From: Penicillium oxalicum
Lineage: Eukaryota; Ascomycota; Eurotiomycetes; Eurotiales; Aspergillaceae
Length of the DNA stretch: 64,000 nt
Assembly (NCBI RefSeq): GCF_001723175.1
Contig: NC_064652.1
Coordinates: 434,001-498,000, forward strand
Direction of reading: 5' to 3'
The position numbers and the translations under genes are program-made. Below, in pieces: positions 45,955 to 57,833 of the stretch. Under the pieces are notes generated by a model. That model was not told the DNA's origin. It made no database searches and saw nothing but the letters and a program-made list of their open reading frames with translations. The stretch's first letter is position 1, and each line of letters starts with the position of its first letter.

Positions 45955-48919
45955 CAGCACCCAACTCTACCCTCCAAAAGAGAATCCTCTCGAGTTCCAT
46001 AGTCAACTAAAGATTGGCTATAAACCTTCGTGGTATTGCTGGGTCGGGCGCCGAATGGCACACCCCGCCACCGGCAGGATCCCCGGGTCCAGGTCATCGG
46101 GCTCTTGAGTTCTTGGAACGCGGTGGCAAGAATGGGATACGAGTTAGGTACCTTATGAGTTTTACTTTTTAACTCCTTGGCTCTTCCATCCCGAGCACTC
46201 GGGTGCTAACTTTGAGAGACGATCGCTGTTTATTTGAGCGTGGGCATGAGCGAGAATATTGGTGAAAGTCTGGCGGCGGAGCGTAAGTGTCTGATAGGTT
46301 AGTAGGTGGATGGATATTTGGCTGGCGGAACGTAGAAGATGAATGTGCGGTGAGGATCATAGCTTGGATCTAGATAAGCCCGATTCAGGGATAGATAGTA
46401 ATGGACGATGAAAGAGTCGAAAGAGACCTAGGATAAATATACATATACGCAAAGAAAAATCTCCTCTACTGACCATGTTTAAATTTCAACGAGACCTCCG
46501 CCAATTGAAACAATCCTACAACAGGCAAGCTTTCAATTGAGTGTGAAAGTCTGACAAATAACATACCCCATAACAAGAGCAAACGTTAAGTACCAAGTAC
46601 TATATAGAGGCAACGTCTTGCATCAACATCGATCCCCAAGCCAACGATCTAGACACAGTACGAAATCACGCTAAGTCTTCCACTACTTCTGCCATCTGTG
46701 AAACGCATCCACCAAATCTCTATTCAGACCTGAAGATTTTGGAAAAGCGGTCACGGTGAACAGCTGGAGGTTTCTCTCTCCCTTTCTCTCCCTCCCTCTC
46801 TCTCTCTCTCTCTTTCGCGCGCGCACACGAGGGGGGAGAAGGGGGATGCGTGGCTTCAAAAGACTGGCTTTGCCAGTAGGAGAGATGACCTGTCATGTTC
46901 GCAATTGGGACCCAGGAGCTGCGGATGGGGATCGATAGAGAGAAACACGGTCCCTGCGCGGGCCGGTAGATTATGCAATGCGCATCGCATGTGAATATCC
47001 TGTCCGTGCGGTATGCGTCGCTCTGTATTGCTCGGACTCGGGGATGCATGCACGACTGGATTGGAAGATGGAGAGAGAGAGAGCCCTTGTGCTTTTGAGG
47101 GCGGGTGACTGAATGGTTTCCGCCAATGAGTAACTGCATCGGACATGGGACAGAAAGATCAAGGAGTAAATGTAACGGTCTGGACCAATCAATTTAAATG
47201 AGGAATTTCTATCCTTTTCTTTTTAGTTGTCCAGTTCTTTTTTTTCTTGTTTTGTGGAAGAAATAGCAAAAAAAAGAAAGAAAAAAGGTCAAATGATTCC
47301 CTTCATAGGAAGAGAGTACTCTGTTCTGCGGCAGACATGTTCTTCGGCAGTGCATGTGGGGATAAAATTTGAAAGTGTGTTCCAGGATTGAGGACCGTGG
47401 ATTAGACAATTGGAGATAAAGTATAGGTAAACGGTACCTTCAAATGGTTGGTCAAATGGATCGTCTGCTAAATGAATTATCCAACCTGGTACGAGCCTTG
47501 CAATGGGTGTCTACTGTCGATGATCCAACAACTGAATCAATCGCGTCCAGCAGATACTTAGATCATTCATGAACTCTGAAATCGTTAAGCAGTTATACTG
47601 GGGCAGTACCTAGGTGTTTGCCCTGGTCATCAATCTCAATCTGGTCCGCCCATTCCAGAGGCTAGGTTTCAGCTTTAGCATGAAAGATTGGGATACACTC
47701 CTGTCTGAAATGATGATGGCTTGGGTTCAGCTTGGTCAACCCTATTCAACGGGCATCGTTCCGTCGATCTCTCGCAGCAAGCTTAGCAGACGATGGAAAA
47801 TATAAGGGTGTATCATCTATAATCTCCATTTTTAATCAATGCATCCTCTCTATTGAGGCGGAAGAGGATAAAATGCCCCGCTGCCCGATATTAGCCCCCC
47901 GCTTTCGTTGCAGCGGAGATCAATGTTTAGCATGCTGCTCATATTTTATGTACATGTGTGGCTACTTTCTACTATACAAAGCGCAGAATACCTGTACAGA
48001 GAAAACCTGTTAGTAGATATCAAGGACACCAACCTTGGGAAAATAGAATTCCAGGAGGAGAGGTGGTCGGTATGAAAAGTCTAGGTTGACGTGCCGTACA
48101 GCCAGTACGAGTAGTCATGGCACCAGCACAATAGCGGGTACGAATAGCAGGGGGCAGGGGAGAGTATATAGACAACGGAAAAGCGAGACACTAATGGAAG
48201 GAACTCCATGATCGCTTCTTCTTTCCAATGAGTATGACTCTGGCCACTTTCTCCGAGACAGCGGTTTGCATGGACAACCAACCTGAAGTGAGCTCATTGG
48301 ATTGGTGACGTTATTAAGGATCTAGTACCTACTATCACTGGGCGTTCAAGTCCCGTCAGTGGGAGGAGAGGTTTCTCTGCCGTTGTTTGAATGAGGATAG
48401 GGATCAGACTTGGACAGACAGCTTCAGACATCAGAGTACAACCTCAGGTGGATAGGATATATTGCTTATGACATTACACGTTTCTATAAATAAGGAGGTT
48501 TAGACTCCGGGCATCCACTCGAGCGTTCAGAGTAGTACTTAACGGCCCTTGTCGATTATAGGTAATGGACTAAAAACCCAAGGCGTGGACAAATATTCCT
48601 GAAGACTAGTTGGATAAAAGTCGCGCCCTCGTCTTGTTTGGCTCTTTCTTTCTTTTATTCTTTCAGGAATAAACATGAAGAAGCATTGGTATTGTTGAGC
48701 TGAAAAGAGAAGTATCAACGCCGAAAACCCCATTGCACTCGCGCCTTAGTGGATGCGCCGTCATGTACCATGCACTGCTGAACACAATCACCACAGTGGG
48801 GAAAAGAAAAAAGAGACAAAGAACAGAAAATCAACAGTAAGATACGCAGACCGCGAGGGAGGGGGCAAAAGGACCGAAATTGAGCCCGAGTCAAGTATGA
48901 CGAGAGCTTTCTCTCGACA

Positions 48920-50970
48920 TTAGACCCCCATTTCTTTTTCGGCACCAGCACCTGGATCGAGATAATCCTCACGTTCTGCCGCTTCGTACTCGGCGACGAG
49001 ATCCATCACCACGGCCCTGGCCTCGTCGAATTCCCCGAATCCGTCGGCGAACGGAGCCTCTTTCCTGTACGGCTCCAGGAAAGCATTTCGCTTGCGCAGG
49101 CGATCGTATTGTTGAATGATGCGCTTGAAGAGAGTCGCCACCGAAGTATGATTGGCGAGCATCAGGCCGCTCACTCGGTGCGAATGTTGCAAGTATGGCG
49201 ATTTTTTGGTTAGGGCAACCTGAATGCTGGCGGGACCCCAGGGGATAAAGGACGCGAGGCGACGCTCACGGATACGTAACAGGGACTTGTGCACGTCGGT
49301 GGGGTCGGCCTCACCCTGGATCATGTTCAGGATACTGATGTAGCAGCTGGATTTGCTTGGGGTCATGGAGACCATGCGGTTCTTCGGTTGCAAGAGACGA
49401 CGCATCACGTCGAGCACGGTGGTCTTGCGCACCGTCTTGGCCTGTTCGATGTTGTCGCCGGTGAAAGGGGTGTATGAGGTGAGCAAGAAATGGCAGCGGG
49501 GCGTGGGGATGAGCGAGGCAATGATCCCAGCGAGATCGTTGTGCATGTAACCGGGGTAGCGGAGTGTGGCTGTGGATGCGGACATGACCGTCGAGACCTG
49601 CGGCAGAGTTAGAATCTACGGAGACTGTGATCGACACATCCGGACGGTCAACGGCACCTTACCAGTTGGTTGGTCTGATCAAAATTCGTTGTGTCGTCAA
49701 TCGAACCTGGCCTCATGTGAAGTCGATCTGCAACGATGCGAGACAGGGCGCCATTGTCAAGTACCACCTGCCGGAGACCGATTTAGCCGATCAATCTCAT
49801 CTCCAGTATACGCTTCGAACCGACAAACATACCACCGAGTCCGCATCCTGCGTCAGCCGTCGCATGGAGAGTAGACTGTTGTATGGGTTAACCACGACGT
49901 CCGTTGTTTGCATGTCTGGAAACACGGAGTAGGTCTGAATGAGTTTCTTGGGAAATCGATCGTTCATCCGCTCCAAGAGATAACTTCCCAAGCCTGAACC
50001 GGTTCCACCAGCAATCGAGTGTAGTAGCATGAAACCCTAACCTCGAAATGTGAGTGACGGACTCTCACGGGGAATTTTTGTCGACTTATGTGATCTTTCC
50101 GGCCTTCTGCCTTGGGGATCGAATCATACCTCGAGCGAGTCACTGCCATCTGCTTCTCGATCAATCATGTCGAATATCTCTTCTTGAACACCTTCACCAG
50201 CAGCATATCCCGCACCCCAGTTATTTCCTGCGCCGACTCCATTCTGTCCGATAAAGAAGTTCTCGGGGTTGTAGATGTTGCGGTAAGGACCAGATTGAAT
50301 CGCATGGAGGACCTGCACAGCTTCAGCAACCCAGATTTCGCTCGTGATGGGCATTTCCCCCGCCTCTTCCTTTTCTTATCTTTTTTTTTTCTCAATATGA
50401 TCGGTCTTTGCAAGGATTCAAGATGGGAGGGGAGGAGGCTGTCATACTCGTGGTTCTAAATCCAGCAATATGGCTCGAGGAATGTATCGGGTATCGTCAC
50501 TCTGTACCAAGTTGGGCCAGTCATTAGCCTTTGCGGTTGAGGCATTCTCAAAGCTCATGAGGGTGCTTCACAAACCTGGTAGAAAAACACATCTTTACGA
50601 TCGCCGCCTTCGGTCGCAAACTCTTCGAGATTGCCGTCTTGGCTGATACCATGCTCCAGACAAAGTTGTTGCCAAAATTGACTACCAACTGCAAGGAATA
50701 GTCAGCAACCAGAAGTTTGCTCCTAGGATCTCAGATTGGCATCTGCGGCTTGGAATCCTTCTCGTGCTGATCGACTCTTTTTTTGATGTGCGGCGCTAAG
50801 AGCGACTCACGAGAACTTGAAAGGCCGCGGAGGAGCAAAACATACCGTTGTTGCCGCATTGGCCGGCTTGAATCGTGATGATTTCCCTGGACAGCAAGTT
50901 AGTCACTGCTTCAAGGAGATCCGATGAAGATGCTAGCTCTCAATCGAACCTGGACCTCCTACCTAGGCAT
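48920..50970 (-). CDS. mipA: Gamma-tubulin
   Basis: Eight exons (50970-50963, 50886-50846, 50688-50576, 50501-50448, 50312-50130, 50036-49833, 49767-49663, 49597-48920) encode 461 residues. The start [16 protein letters not shown] is assembled from an 8-nt first exon and exon 2. The nucleotide-binding signature is [19 protein letters not shown] (residues 139-157), with the Ala typical of gamma-tubulin. [26 protein letters not shown] and [19 protein letters not shown] follow, and the tail is acidic. It sits in gamma-tubulin complexes at spindle pole bodies and nucleates microtubules; mipA of Aspergillus nidulans is the founding member of the family. Eight exons is intron-rich for this window. 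All splice junctions preserve the frame. Confidence 0.97.
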
Positions 50971-51310
50971 CTTGATTCAGCTCGTCACCTCGTCGGGATT
51001 GTCAGTACACGCGTACCGCGCGTTGGCGCGGGGAACAATTTGGGCTCGGAGCTGAGGGCCTTAGGCATCACTATCCACCTCGGCACTTGGGGTGTCGTCA
51101 TGAATGAAGATGCGCAGCGGAATTTGGTGCTTCAGTTCTTGCAACTTATCTCTTTAATTGACATTAATTAGCAGCTGCTTTTATGTTTCTTCGATAAGAA
51201 AAGTTTGCAAAACTCAAATATACGTTCAACCCAACCCATTGACTATTGGCTTCCATTCGCCACACTTTTTTTTTTTTTTTACAGCACTGGCCGGGCCCTC
51301 CCTTCTGGAT
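50971..51310. other. Intergenic, gamma-tubulin promoter
   Basis: 340 bp between gamma-tubulin and the Dcg1-like gene on the same strand. A T run (18) lies at about 51268-51280. No gene seen. Confidence 0.5.
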
Positions 51311-52165
51311 TTAGTATCCAGAACGACAATGATCCGCCAGCTGACGAGAGCCTGCGAGAACACCGTCGACAATGCGGACTCGCGAACCATTTGACTCCCC
51401 GTAGGCCGCAATGCATCCTTCTCGGACTGCCTCATCCATACCAACCATGCCTGCACATCCCAGACAGACTGCAGCCACAAAAGTTTTAGAATTCCGCAGG
51501 AGAGACGCCGTTGCTTCAGAGATTCGACGTTTGACTTCCCGAGGATCCGTATGATGCAGTTCAATGGCGGAAAGCCCCGTCGTTGCGACTCCAGCAAAGC
51601 AGGCGGGGGGATCTCTGCCTTTGCCCACGAGCATTTCGGTAACCGCATTGGTGAGCTCCTGCTTCCAAGCACTCCCGGTGGTCACAATGCCGAAGGAGTC
51701 TTCCACTTGCTCGCGGGCGTACTGCACAGATGTCAGGTTGAATGCACTGATCAAGGACATGGATGTTGTCACGCTGGCTTCAAAGATTCCCGTGACGAAC
51801 CGGCGGCGTTGATCCCGGTGCGTTCCTTCGTACTCGGCGATGGCTTTGCGTATCATTCCCACGAGAGGATGGGCCGAGTAGCAGGCCACTAAGAAAGCAT
51901 CGTAGTCTTGGATGTGCTGGCAGACATCTCTGCATGTCCATGCTGTCTTGGCCGAGTCTTCGGGTCCGTTGATGCTATCAATTGGTCCTTCTGAATCGGG
52001 CGAGTCGGGGCTGGGATCCTCTCGTGGGGAAGTATAGAACGTCCACTCGACATCCTGAAAGTCAAGTCTTTTGATGATCGGTTTCAAGGCATCTGTCATC
52101 TCCACTGAAACATTAGGATTGATGACCATGATTCGGAAGGTGTCATTTTTCCTTTCCGATGCCAT
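51311..52165 (-). CDS. dcg1: Asp/Glu/hydantoin racemase family, Dcg1-like
   Basis: Single-exon 284-residue protein. It opens with the family's IMVINPNVSVEMTDAL. The two catalytic cysteine contexts are present: FLVACYSAHPLVGM (Cys95) and AAVCLGCAGMVGMDEA (Cys237, with Cys234 next to it). This is the cofactor-independent racemase fold of hydantoin racemase and yeast Dcg1, whose gene sits in the yeast allantoin-degradation cluster and is nitrogen-regulated. Racemisation of hydantoin or allantoin-like compounds is an inference. The region between residues 48 and 75 is an acidic insertion (SPDSPDSEGP...). The start codon at 52165 was chosen because the frame further upstream has no ATG. It is divergent from the AKR7-like reductase. 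Confidence 0.85.
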   Translation of the reverse strand: MASERKNDTFRIMVINPNVSVEMTDALKPIIKRLDFQDVEWTFYTSPREDPSPDSPDSEGPIDSINGPEDSAKTAWTCRDVCQHIQDYDAFLVACYSAHPLVGMIRKAIAEYEGTHRDQRRRFVTGIFEASVTTSMSLISAFNLTSVQYAREQVEDSFGIVTTGSAWKQELTNAVTEMLVGKGRDPPACFAGVATTGLSAIELHHTDPREVKRRISEATASLLRNSKTFVAAVCLGCAGMVGMDEAVREGCIAAYGESNGSRVRIVDGVLAGSRQLADHCRSGY

Positions 52166-52505
52166 TTCGAGGGCCGAGAGGACGTGGATGAGTCGGACGT
52201 ATTGCAAAATGCCAGGACCTCAAGCCGAGAACGGAAGACTAGCGATTTTAATTTGACCAAAGCCTCGTCAGAGTTTGATATAGCAGTCCAGCAGTGCTTG
52301 TAGTCTTGCGCTGCTTCGCTGTGCGTGCGGCACTGGCGCTGGTGGAGCCGATGGCGACAGCTATTGTTGTCAAAGCGGTAATTTCCGCAGCCCCTCCCCC
52401 GCACGTCTTCGTCTCCAACAGTGTAGCCTTCACACGCTCGGTCGTTGATCTGTCGGCAAACTTCTTCAAGCAAGAATCTCTACACCGAAGATATAAATCA
52501 CCGTC
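52166..52505. promoter_or_regulatory. Bidirectional promoter, dcg1-like and AKR genes
   Basis: 340 bp between two divergent start codons, so both genes must draw on this segment. No gene lies inside it. Confidence 0.6.
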
Positions 52506-53662
52506 ATGCCGCTGATTGCACAGAACCCTCAGCCTCGGGTCATCCTGGGCTTGATGACTTTTGGCCCGGACGAGTCCAAAGGGGCCCGCATCACATCACT
52601 CGACGAGTACAAGAAATGTCTCGACTACTTCCAACAACAAGGCTTCAACGAAATCGACACCGCCCGAATCTACGTGGGGGGCGAACAGGAGGCGTTTACA
52701 GCCAAGGCTCAGTGGAAGGAGCGCGGGCTGACCCTCGCGACCAAATGGTATCCGATCGAAGCCGGTGCCCACAAACCCGCAGTGGTGCGCGAGAAGCTCG
52801 AGCTATCTTTGAAGGAGTTGAACACCGACCAAGTCGATATCTTCTACCTTCATGCACCGGACCGCTCGGTGCCATTCGCAGAGACTCTGGAAGAGGTCAA
52901 CAAGCTGCACAAGGAGGGTAAGTTTGTGCAGCTGGGCCTGAGCAACTACACGGCTTTCGAGGTTGCCGAGATCGTCACAACATGTGCGGAGCGGGGCTGG
53001 GTGCGTCCGACTATCTATCAAGCCATGTACAATGCCATCAGTGAGTGAAGAATAGTCCCATCTGTGCTCCCATGCATGCAGTCTTTCGCATCGCATAGTG
53101 CTTCCGGAGGGGGTTTCAGACATGGCTAACGGTGGGCACTTTAGCTCGCAACATCGAGACCGAACTGGTACCTGTTTGCCGACGCTACGGCATTGATATT
53201 GTGGTTTACAATCCTCTGGCGGGAGGTCTGTTCTCCGGAAAGTACAAGACCAAGGATGTTCCTGCGGAGGGGCGATACAGCGATAAGCACGGGACCGGCA
53301 ACAACTACCGGAATCGGTATTTCCGCGATGCCAACTTTGAGGCTCTGAGTTTGATTGAGCCCGTTGTGGAAAAGCATGGACTGACTCTGATCGAGACGGC
53401 TTTGCGGTGGGTGCGGCACCATTCGGCTCTGAAGATGGATGGGGACGGTCGGGACGGAGTCATTGTTGGCGTCAGCAGCTTCAATCAGCTCGAGAGCAAT
53501 CTCAAGGATTTGCAGAAAGGTCCTTTGCCAGAGGAGGTGGTGAAGGCTTTGGATGAGGCCTGGATGATTGCGAAGGCTTACTCTGCCAACTACTGGCATT
53601 TGGATCTGAAGTACACCTATGATACTCAGGAGGCGCTCTTCAAACCCAAGCCCAAAGTCTAA
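52506..53662 (+). CDS. Aldo-keto reductase, AKR7 (aflatoxin aldehyde reductase) type
   Basis: Two exons (52506-53040, 53145-53662) encode 350 residues. The catalytic tetrad is Asp51 and Tyr56 in NEIDTARIYVGGEQE, Lys80 in LATKWYP and His116 in FYLHAPDRS. The start VILGLMTFGPDES and the segment YNPLAGGLFSGKY match the AKR7 subgroup, whose animal members reduce succinic semialdehyde and aflatoxin dialdehyde with NADPH. The C-terminal part has GVIVGVSSFNQLESNL and ANYWHLDLKY. In fungi these enzymes are common and mostly uncharacterised; carbonyl detoxification is a fair guess. The 104-bp intron has a GGCTAAC branch site. It shares a 340-bp divergent promoter with the racemase-like gene. Confidence 0.93.
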
Positions 53663-54821
53663 TGACCTGACTATAATGTTGTACATTGGTGGCTAAGATG
53701 TTGCGAGAGAGACCACTTTGTTGCATAGAATATCCAAAGAGATACATACTGAAATGAAGTTTCTGCCCATGCTTGACACCAACAGTTTCGAATGACCAGG
53801 CCTGATGACCGGGTTGCGCTTGTCGAAGAGAACATGCCAGAGTGATCATGCCCGGACCACCAAGCTCCCCCGGTAGTCCGTCAGATGATTGTTCGACAAG
53901 CCACAAGTGGGCTGGCCCGAACGGAGTAAAGCATCGTTGATTTCAAGAATGACACCCCTCAAAATGCGCCCATTTCGCTTGGTTTCTGCATGCCCAGAAT
54001 GAACGTGGACCCGAAACGTGCTCAATGTAGTCACTCGGCAGAGACTGTAGGCTCCAGCCAGGAGTAAAGGGCGAGAATCATGGAACGGTGGTAAAAGGGC
54101 AAGAGCGTTCACCTGAAGCAGACCCACCGGATCCCCGCTGGGCGCCCAGGCCTCCATCACGTGTGTCCGCCATTCCCAAAGCGGTATGGGGCCCTGGATG
54201 ACGACGGTGTCCAATCCTTGAAGGACCGCTGCACCTGTACATGAAAGTGGCAGGCGGCTTTCTAGAATTGTCGATTACCGGGTTTTGCAATCAGTTCCTC
54301 CTTGACCACGGAATCCACGTGAATCTACTACTGCTGAATGTCCTTCGCGCTCATCATCCATCGCAAAGACACTCACTCACCTTTCGACATTCACGGCTAG
54401 CCCGTCTCCCCCGTGGCCGAAGAGCCATTCACCACGGAACAGTGCGATGACCACATACGGAGCTACAGCAAATCCTCAGCCCCTCCAGCACGCTTTGCCC
54501 TGTGATACCCCCCTACGACATCCCTACCAACGAAAGGACCGATTGTGATTGAAGGGACCCCACCACGCGACCCGATTCATTCGAGGGACTTTGAAAACAT
54601 CAACGTCAACCTCACTTCCAGCTTCCGCGGGACAGCTCCAGCACTCAAAGTGCAAGACATTCCAGACACGCTGGCGTCCAAGTTCTCTGTAAAGAGTAGC
54701 AGGGTTCCTCCAAAGAACAACGTGGCCGAACAGCGTTGTGGCTTCAGACAGCATCGAACTTGAGGATTCGCGGGACCAAAGGCCGGACCTATCTCGCACG
54801 TCTCTGGAATCAGACGACGAA
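53663..54821. other. Unresolved coding-like stretch before the DMT gene
   Basis: About 1.2 kb in which several frames on both strands stay open with coding-like third-position use, but no complete model could be made. On the minus strand, a block ending at a donor about 54367-54383 (FRGEWLFGHGGDGLAV) can join a block at about 54252-54113 (GLDTVVIQGPIPLWEWRTHV). On the plus strand, about 54505-54765 reads DFENINVNLTSSFRGTAPAL. It may hold a small gene, upstream exons of the DMT transporter, or both. Confidence 0.3.
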
Positions 54822-56377
54822 ATGGTTGTGAACCGGCCTCCAATGCATCGGCCAACCGACGGCCGATCGCAGCAACCGTTACTCAAAGACGATCCTTCTC
54901 CACGGCTTGATCGATCAAGCTTCAGCCATGACACAGAACATCGACCCATGTTGCACCATACCCGTCGGCCGACCATTCAATCCCGAAATTCCGAATATGA
55001 CGCTGCGCAAGCAACCCGGAAGAAGTACATAATCGCAGCGGGGTTTCTACTGTTGAGTTTGGCGAGCTTCGTCGTTCAGACCGAGACAGCTGTATACATT
55101 CAGCATGAACTACACTGGGATAAACCGTATTGTATGCTGTAAGTTGATCGGGTTCTCCCTCCTGTGCGCTCCGGCGCCGCTGTCTCTCTCTCTCTCTCTC
55201 TCTCTCTTGGCCAGTGCGCCTTGGGACCAGTCGGACTGTTGTCTGACTCTTTTTCTCCTTTTTCTTCACTGCAGGTACATCACCCATGGCTCCTGGTCAT
55301 TGCTGTGGCCCTTTCAACTCCTGATTCTTCGAATTCAAAAGCGAAAACTGTCCTGGGCAGCGTTCTGGCGCCGGCATGTTTATTTGGTCAAGACCACCGC
55401 TCAGATGGTGCAAAGCCAAGACGTCCATCTCACCTCGCGGGACTCTCACCGATCACCCGTCCCGTATATGATCAAAACGACCGCGTTTGTGACCACCGCT
55501 CTGACTGTCGCCGGTGGGTCGTGGTACTTGGCTGTGAACTTGACCACCGCTAGCGACTTGACGGCTATTTACAACTGTTCCGCCTTTTTTGCGTATGCGT
55601 TCTCCATTCCGCTTCTCAAGGATAAGCTACGCCTTGACAAAATCCTCTCGGTGTGCGTGGCCATCATCGGTGTGCTCATCGTTGCATACGGTGATCGACC
55701 CAGCAAGGTGGCCAAGGATGGATCGGCCAAGACCGGAGTTGATGAAGAAGCTCAGAACCGGCTCCTGGGAAATATCATCATTGGTATTGGCAGTGTGCTG
55801 TATGGCCTTTATGAGGTCTTGTACAAGCGCTTTGCCTGTCCGCCCGAGGGAACTAGTGCCGGGCGAGGGACCATCTTTGCCAATACCTTTGGTAGCATGA
55901 TCGGTTGCTTCACTCTCTGTGTGTTGTGGATTCCGATCCCCATCTTGCACATGCTGGGATGGGAGACCTTTCGGGTCCCCACGGGTGAAGCGGCGTGGAT
56001 GCTTTTGATTTCTGTGCTTGCCAATGCGAGTAAGTATTTAGGTTTCCTTCAATGAGGAACTGGACCGTCTCCTCTCAGCGAGTATGGACGTAACGCTGAC
56101 TGTGTTCCGTTGCGCAGCTTTTTCGGGATCATTCCTCGTCTTGATCTCCCTGACATCGCCGGTGCTCTCGTCCGTAGCAGCACTCTTGACGATCTTCCTC
56201 GTCGCGATTGTTGACTGGATCCGCACAGGACAGGCTCTGTCCTTTTCATCCATTGTGGGTGGAGTATTGATCATGGCCGCATTCTTCCTGCTCAGCTGGA
56301 GTACCTATCGGGAAATGCAGGAGGAGCGCCGGAAACAACTGGAAAACGATCAGGTGGAGTCTGAGAGCGACGAGTAG
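54822..56377 (+). CDS. DMT-superfamily transporter (EamA/SLC35F-like)
   Basis: Three exons (54822-55138, 55275-56029, 56118-56377) encode at least 443 residues. A Ser/Arg/Pro-rich cytosolic N-terminus of about 70 residues is followed by ten predicted helices: IIAAGFLLLSLASFVVQTETA, SWSLLWPFQLLILRI, AFVTTALTVAGGSWYLAV, LTAIYNCSAFFAYAFSIPLL, ILSVCVAIIGVLIVAYG, LLGNIIIGIGSVLYGLYEVLY, GSMIGCFTLCVLWIPIP, AAWMLLISVLANA, and two near the C-terminus (SFLVLISLTSPVLSS, GVLIMAAFFLLSW). The arrangement resembles yeast vacuolar YML018C and Thi74. The substrate is unknown. The frame is open back to 54693 without an ATG, so the true start may lie in an upstream exon; 54822 is the first in-frame Met. Intron 1 has a CT microsatellite. 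Confidence 0.85.
55182..55206. repeat. CT microsatellite in DMT gene intron 1
   Basis: About 12 CT units inside the 136-bp first intron, a second case of this repeat in an intron of this window. Confidence 0.9.
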
Positions 56378-57810
56378 AGCTGTCTTTTGTGTGTGTCTTC
56401 TTCTTTTCATTGCATCGGGTGCTGGTAACCGTTGTCGTTGATGTCTAGATTTACTCGGCGGGGTGTGGTTTTATATTTGACTGTTTGATCTCGTCTGCTG
56501 AGCATTATATCGGATGTCGACTTGGCCTCCTTGGCCCTGTTTCTCTCTTTTTTTTTCTCTCTCCTTTCTCGTCTTGTATGTTTTCCCACTTGAAGTTGTG
56601 TTGCCTCTGCTGCATTTCGGCCCCTCTTATAATGTCTCTATCTTTTTCCCTCCTCCGCCCTGTGACTGTCATAGACAATATGCTTCCGGACTGGCCCGTT
56701 GAATGATCGAGACCAGATCTGGTAGGAAAGCGCACCCAAGGTCTCGATTAGGTTGGACGAGAATCCGCCGCCCTCGAGGCATCCCCAGATTCTTATTTCT
56801 TGAACATGACATGGTCGAGGGGCCACTGGACCCGCTTGGGTATTCTCGGTCCCGAATTGCGTATCTCTCCCACCCCGGATGTCCAGGCGCAGTCGTCCAT
56901 CTACAGTAAATAATGATACCGGCCATACTCACCCACCGTCCAACCCCCGTAGTCGGTCGTCCGCCGACTGGGCCAGGCCATTCATTGTTGTACCCAGTTG
57001 GATGATCCGTAGATGGATCTACGAATCACTGCATTCCAATTCACACCCTCTGTCAACCCACCGACCAACCCACCAGTTTTAGATTACGATGGAATTCTCC
57101 TGGGGGGGGGGGGCGAGGTCAGTGGCGTTGGCATCGAAGTTGATCCCAGGGTCCAGGGAAGATTGCATTCGCATTCACGATCGTTGGGTCCCGAGTCCAT
57201 GGTGCTAAGCCATCACGTAACCTACCGACGTCTACCTACCATTCATCCTTTGTGTATACTTGTAAGTATAATTATTATTATTATTATTCGTGAGTGCAGT
57301 CATTATAGACTCACTCGATCTCGTCCAGATCGACCGATGCAGTCCAGCCGGGCCCATCCGGGCCCCGAATGCCAACGCACCCTCCTCCCACTACTCGTAT
57401 TTGAAGATTCGAGCAATTTGAAACGAGTCCCGAGCGAATAGAAATCGAATGAATCGACAACTCGAGGCCTCCATTCCCATTGGAAGAATCTAAGAAAAGG
57501 AATCAAAAAAAAGAGGACACAATGTCAATGTCAATTTCAATATTGAATAGACACAGATGCTGACCTCACCTCACTCGGACAGGACACCTTTGGATCCAAC
57601 CGTTCCGACCAGTCGCGCATACCAGGTGCCCTCTTTTTTGTAATTTTTCTATCGATCAACCGATGTGTTCGATGCGGGCCTAGAATTCTTCCCCCATGGG
57701 TTTCCGCGGCGGGGGTGATCGGTGGTAGATCCACTGTCGATTCGGTGGAGATCTTTTCTTTGTGGATGTAAAACTCGATGGATGTGTAGTACTTTTGATG
57801 ATGGATTTGT

Positions 57811-57833
57811 TTCTCTCTCTCTCTCTCTCTCTC
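57811..57833. repeat. CT microsatellite
   Basis: About 11 CT units in otherwise unassigned sequence. Confidence 0.9.

Larger units (their letters stand above)
41827..48919. other. 7.1 kb without a supported gene
   Basis: This stretch lies between the AN1 start (minus strand) and the gamma-tubulin stop (minus strand). The first about 750 bp are the CT-rich leader/promoter of AN1. Beyond that, every frame is short (at most about 150 codons), without recognisable domains or linked splice sites. It holds microsatellites, homopurine runs, a 12-bp tandem repeat and the phrase ACTCCTAC repeated at about 44188-44212. No tRNA or snRNA signature was found by eye. Undetected non-coding transcripts are possible. 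Confidence 0.5.

Noticed and set aside
47330..47360. CTTCGGCAGTGCATG, resembling the start of U6 snRNA
   Set aside because: The match ends after about ten bases; no U6 core or T-tract terminator in position.
50940..50975. GGTTCGATT-like T-arm on the minus strand
   Set aside because: It lies in gamma-tubulin intron 1, and no cloverleaf or acceptor stem can be formed.
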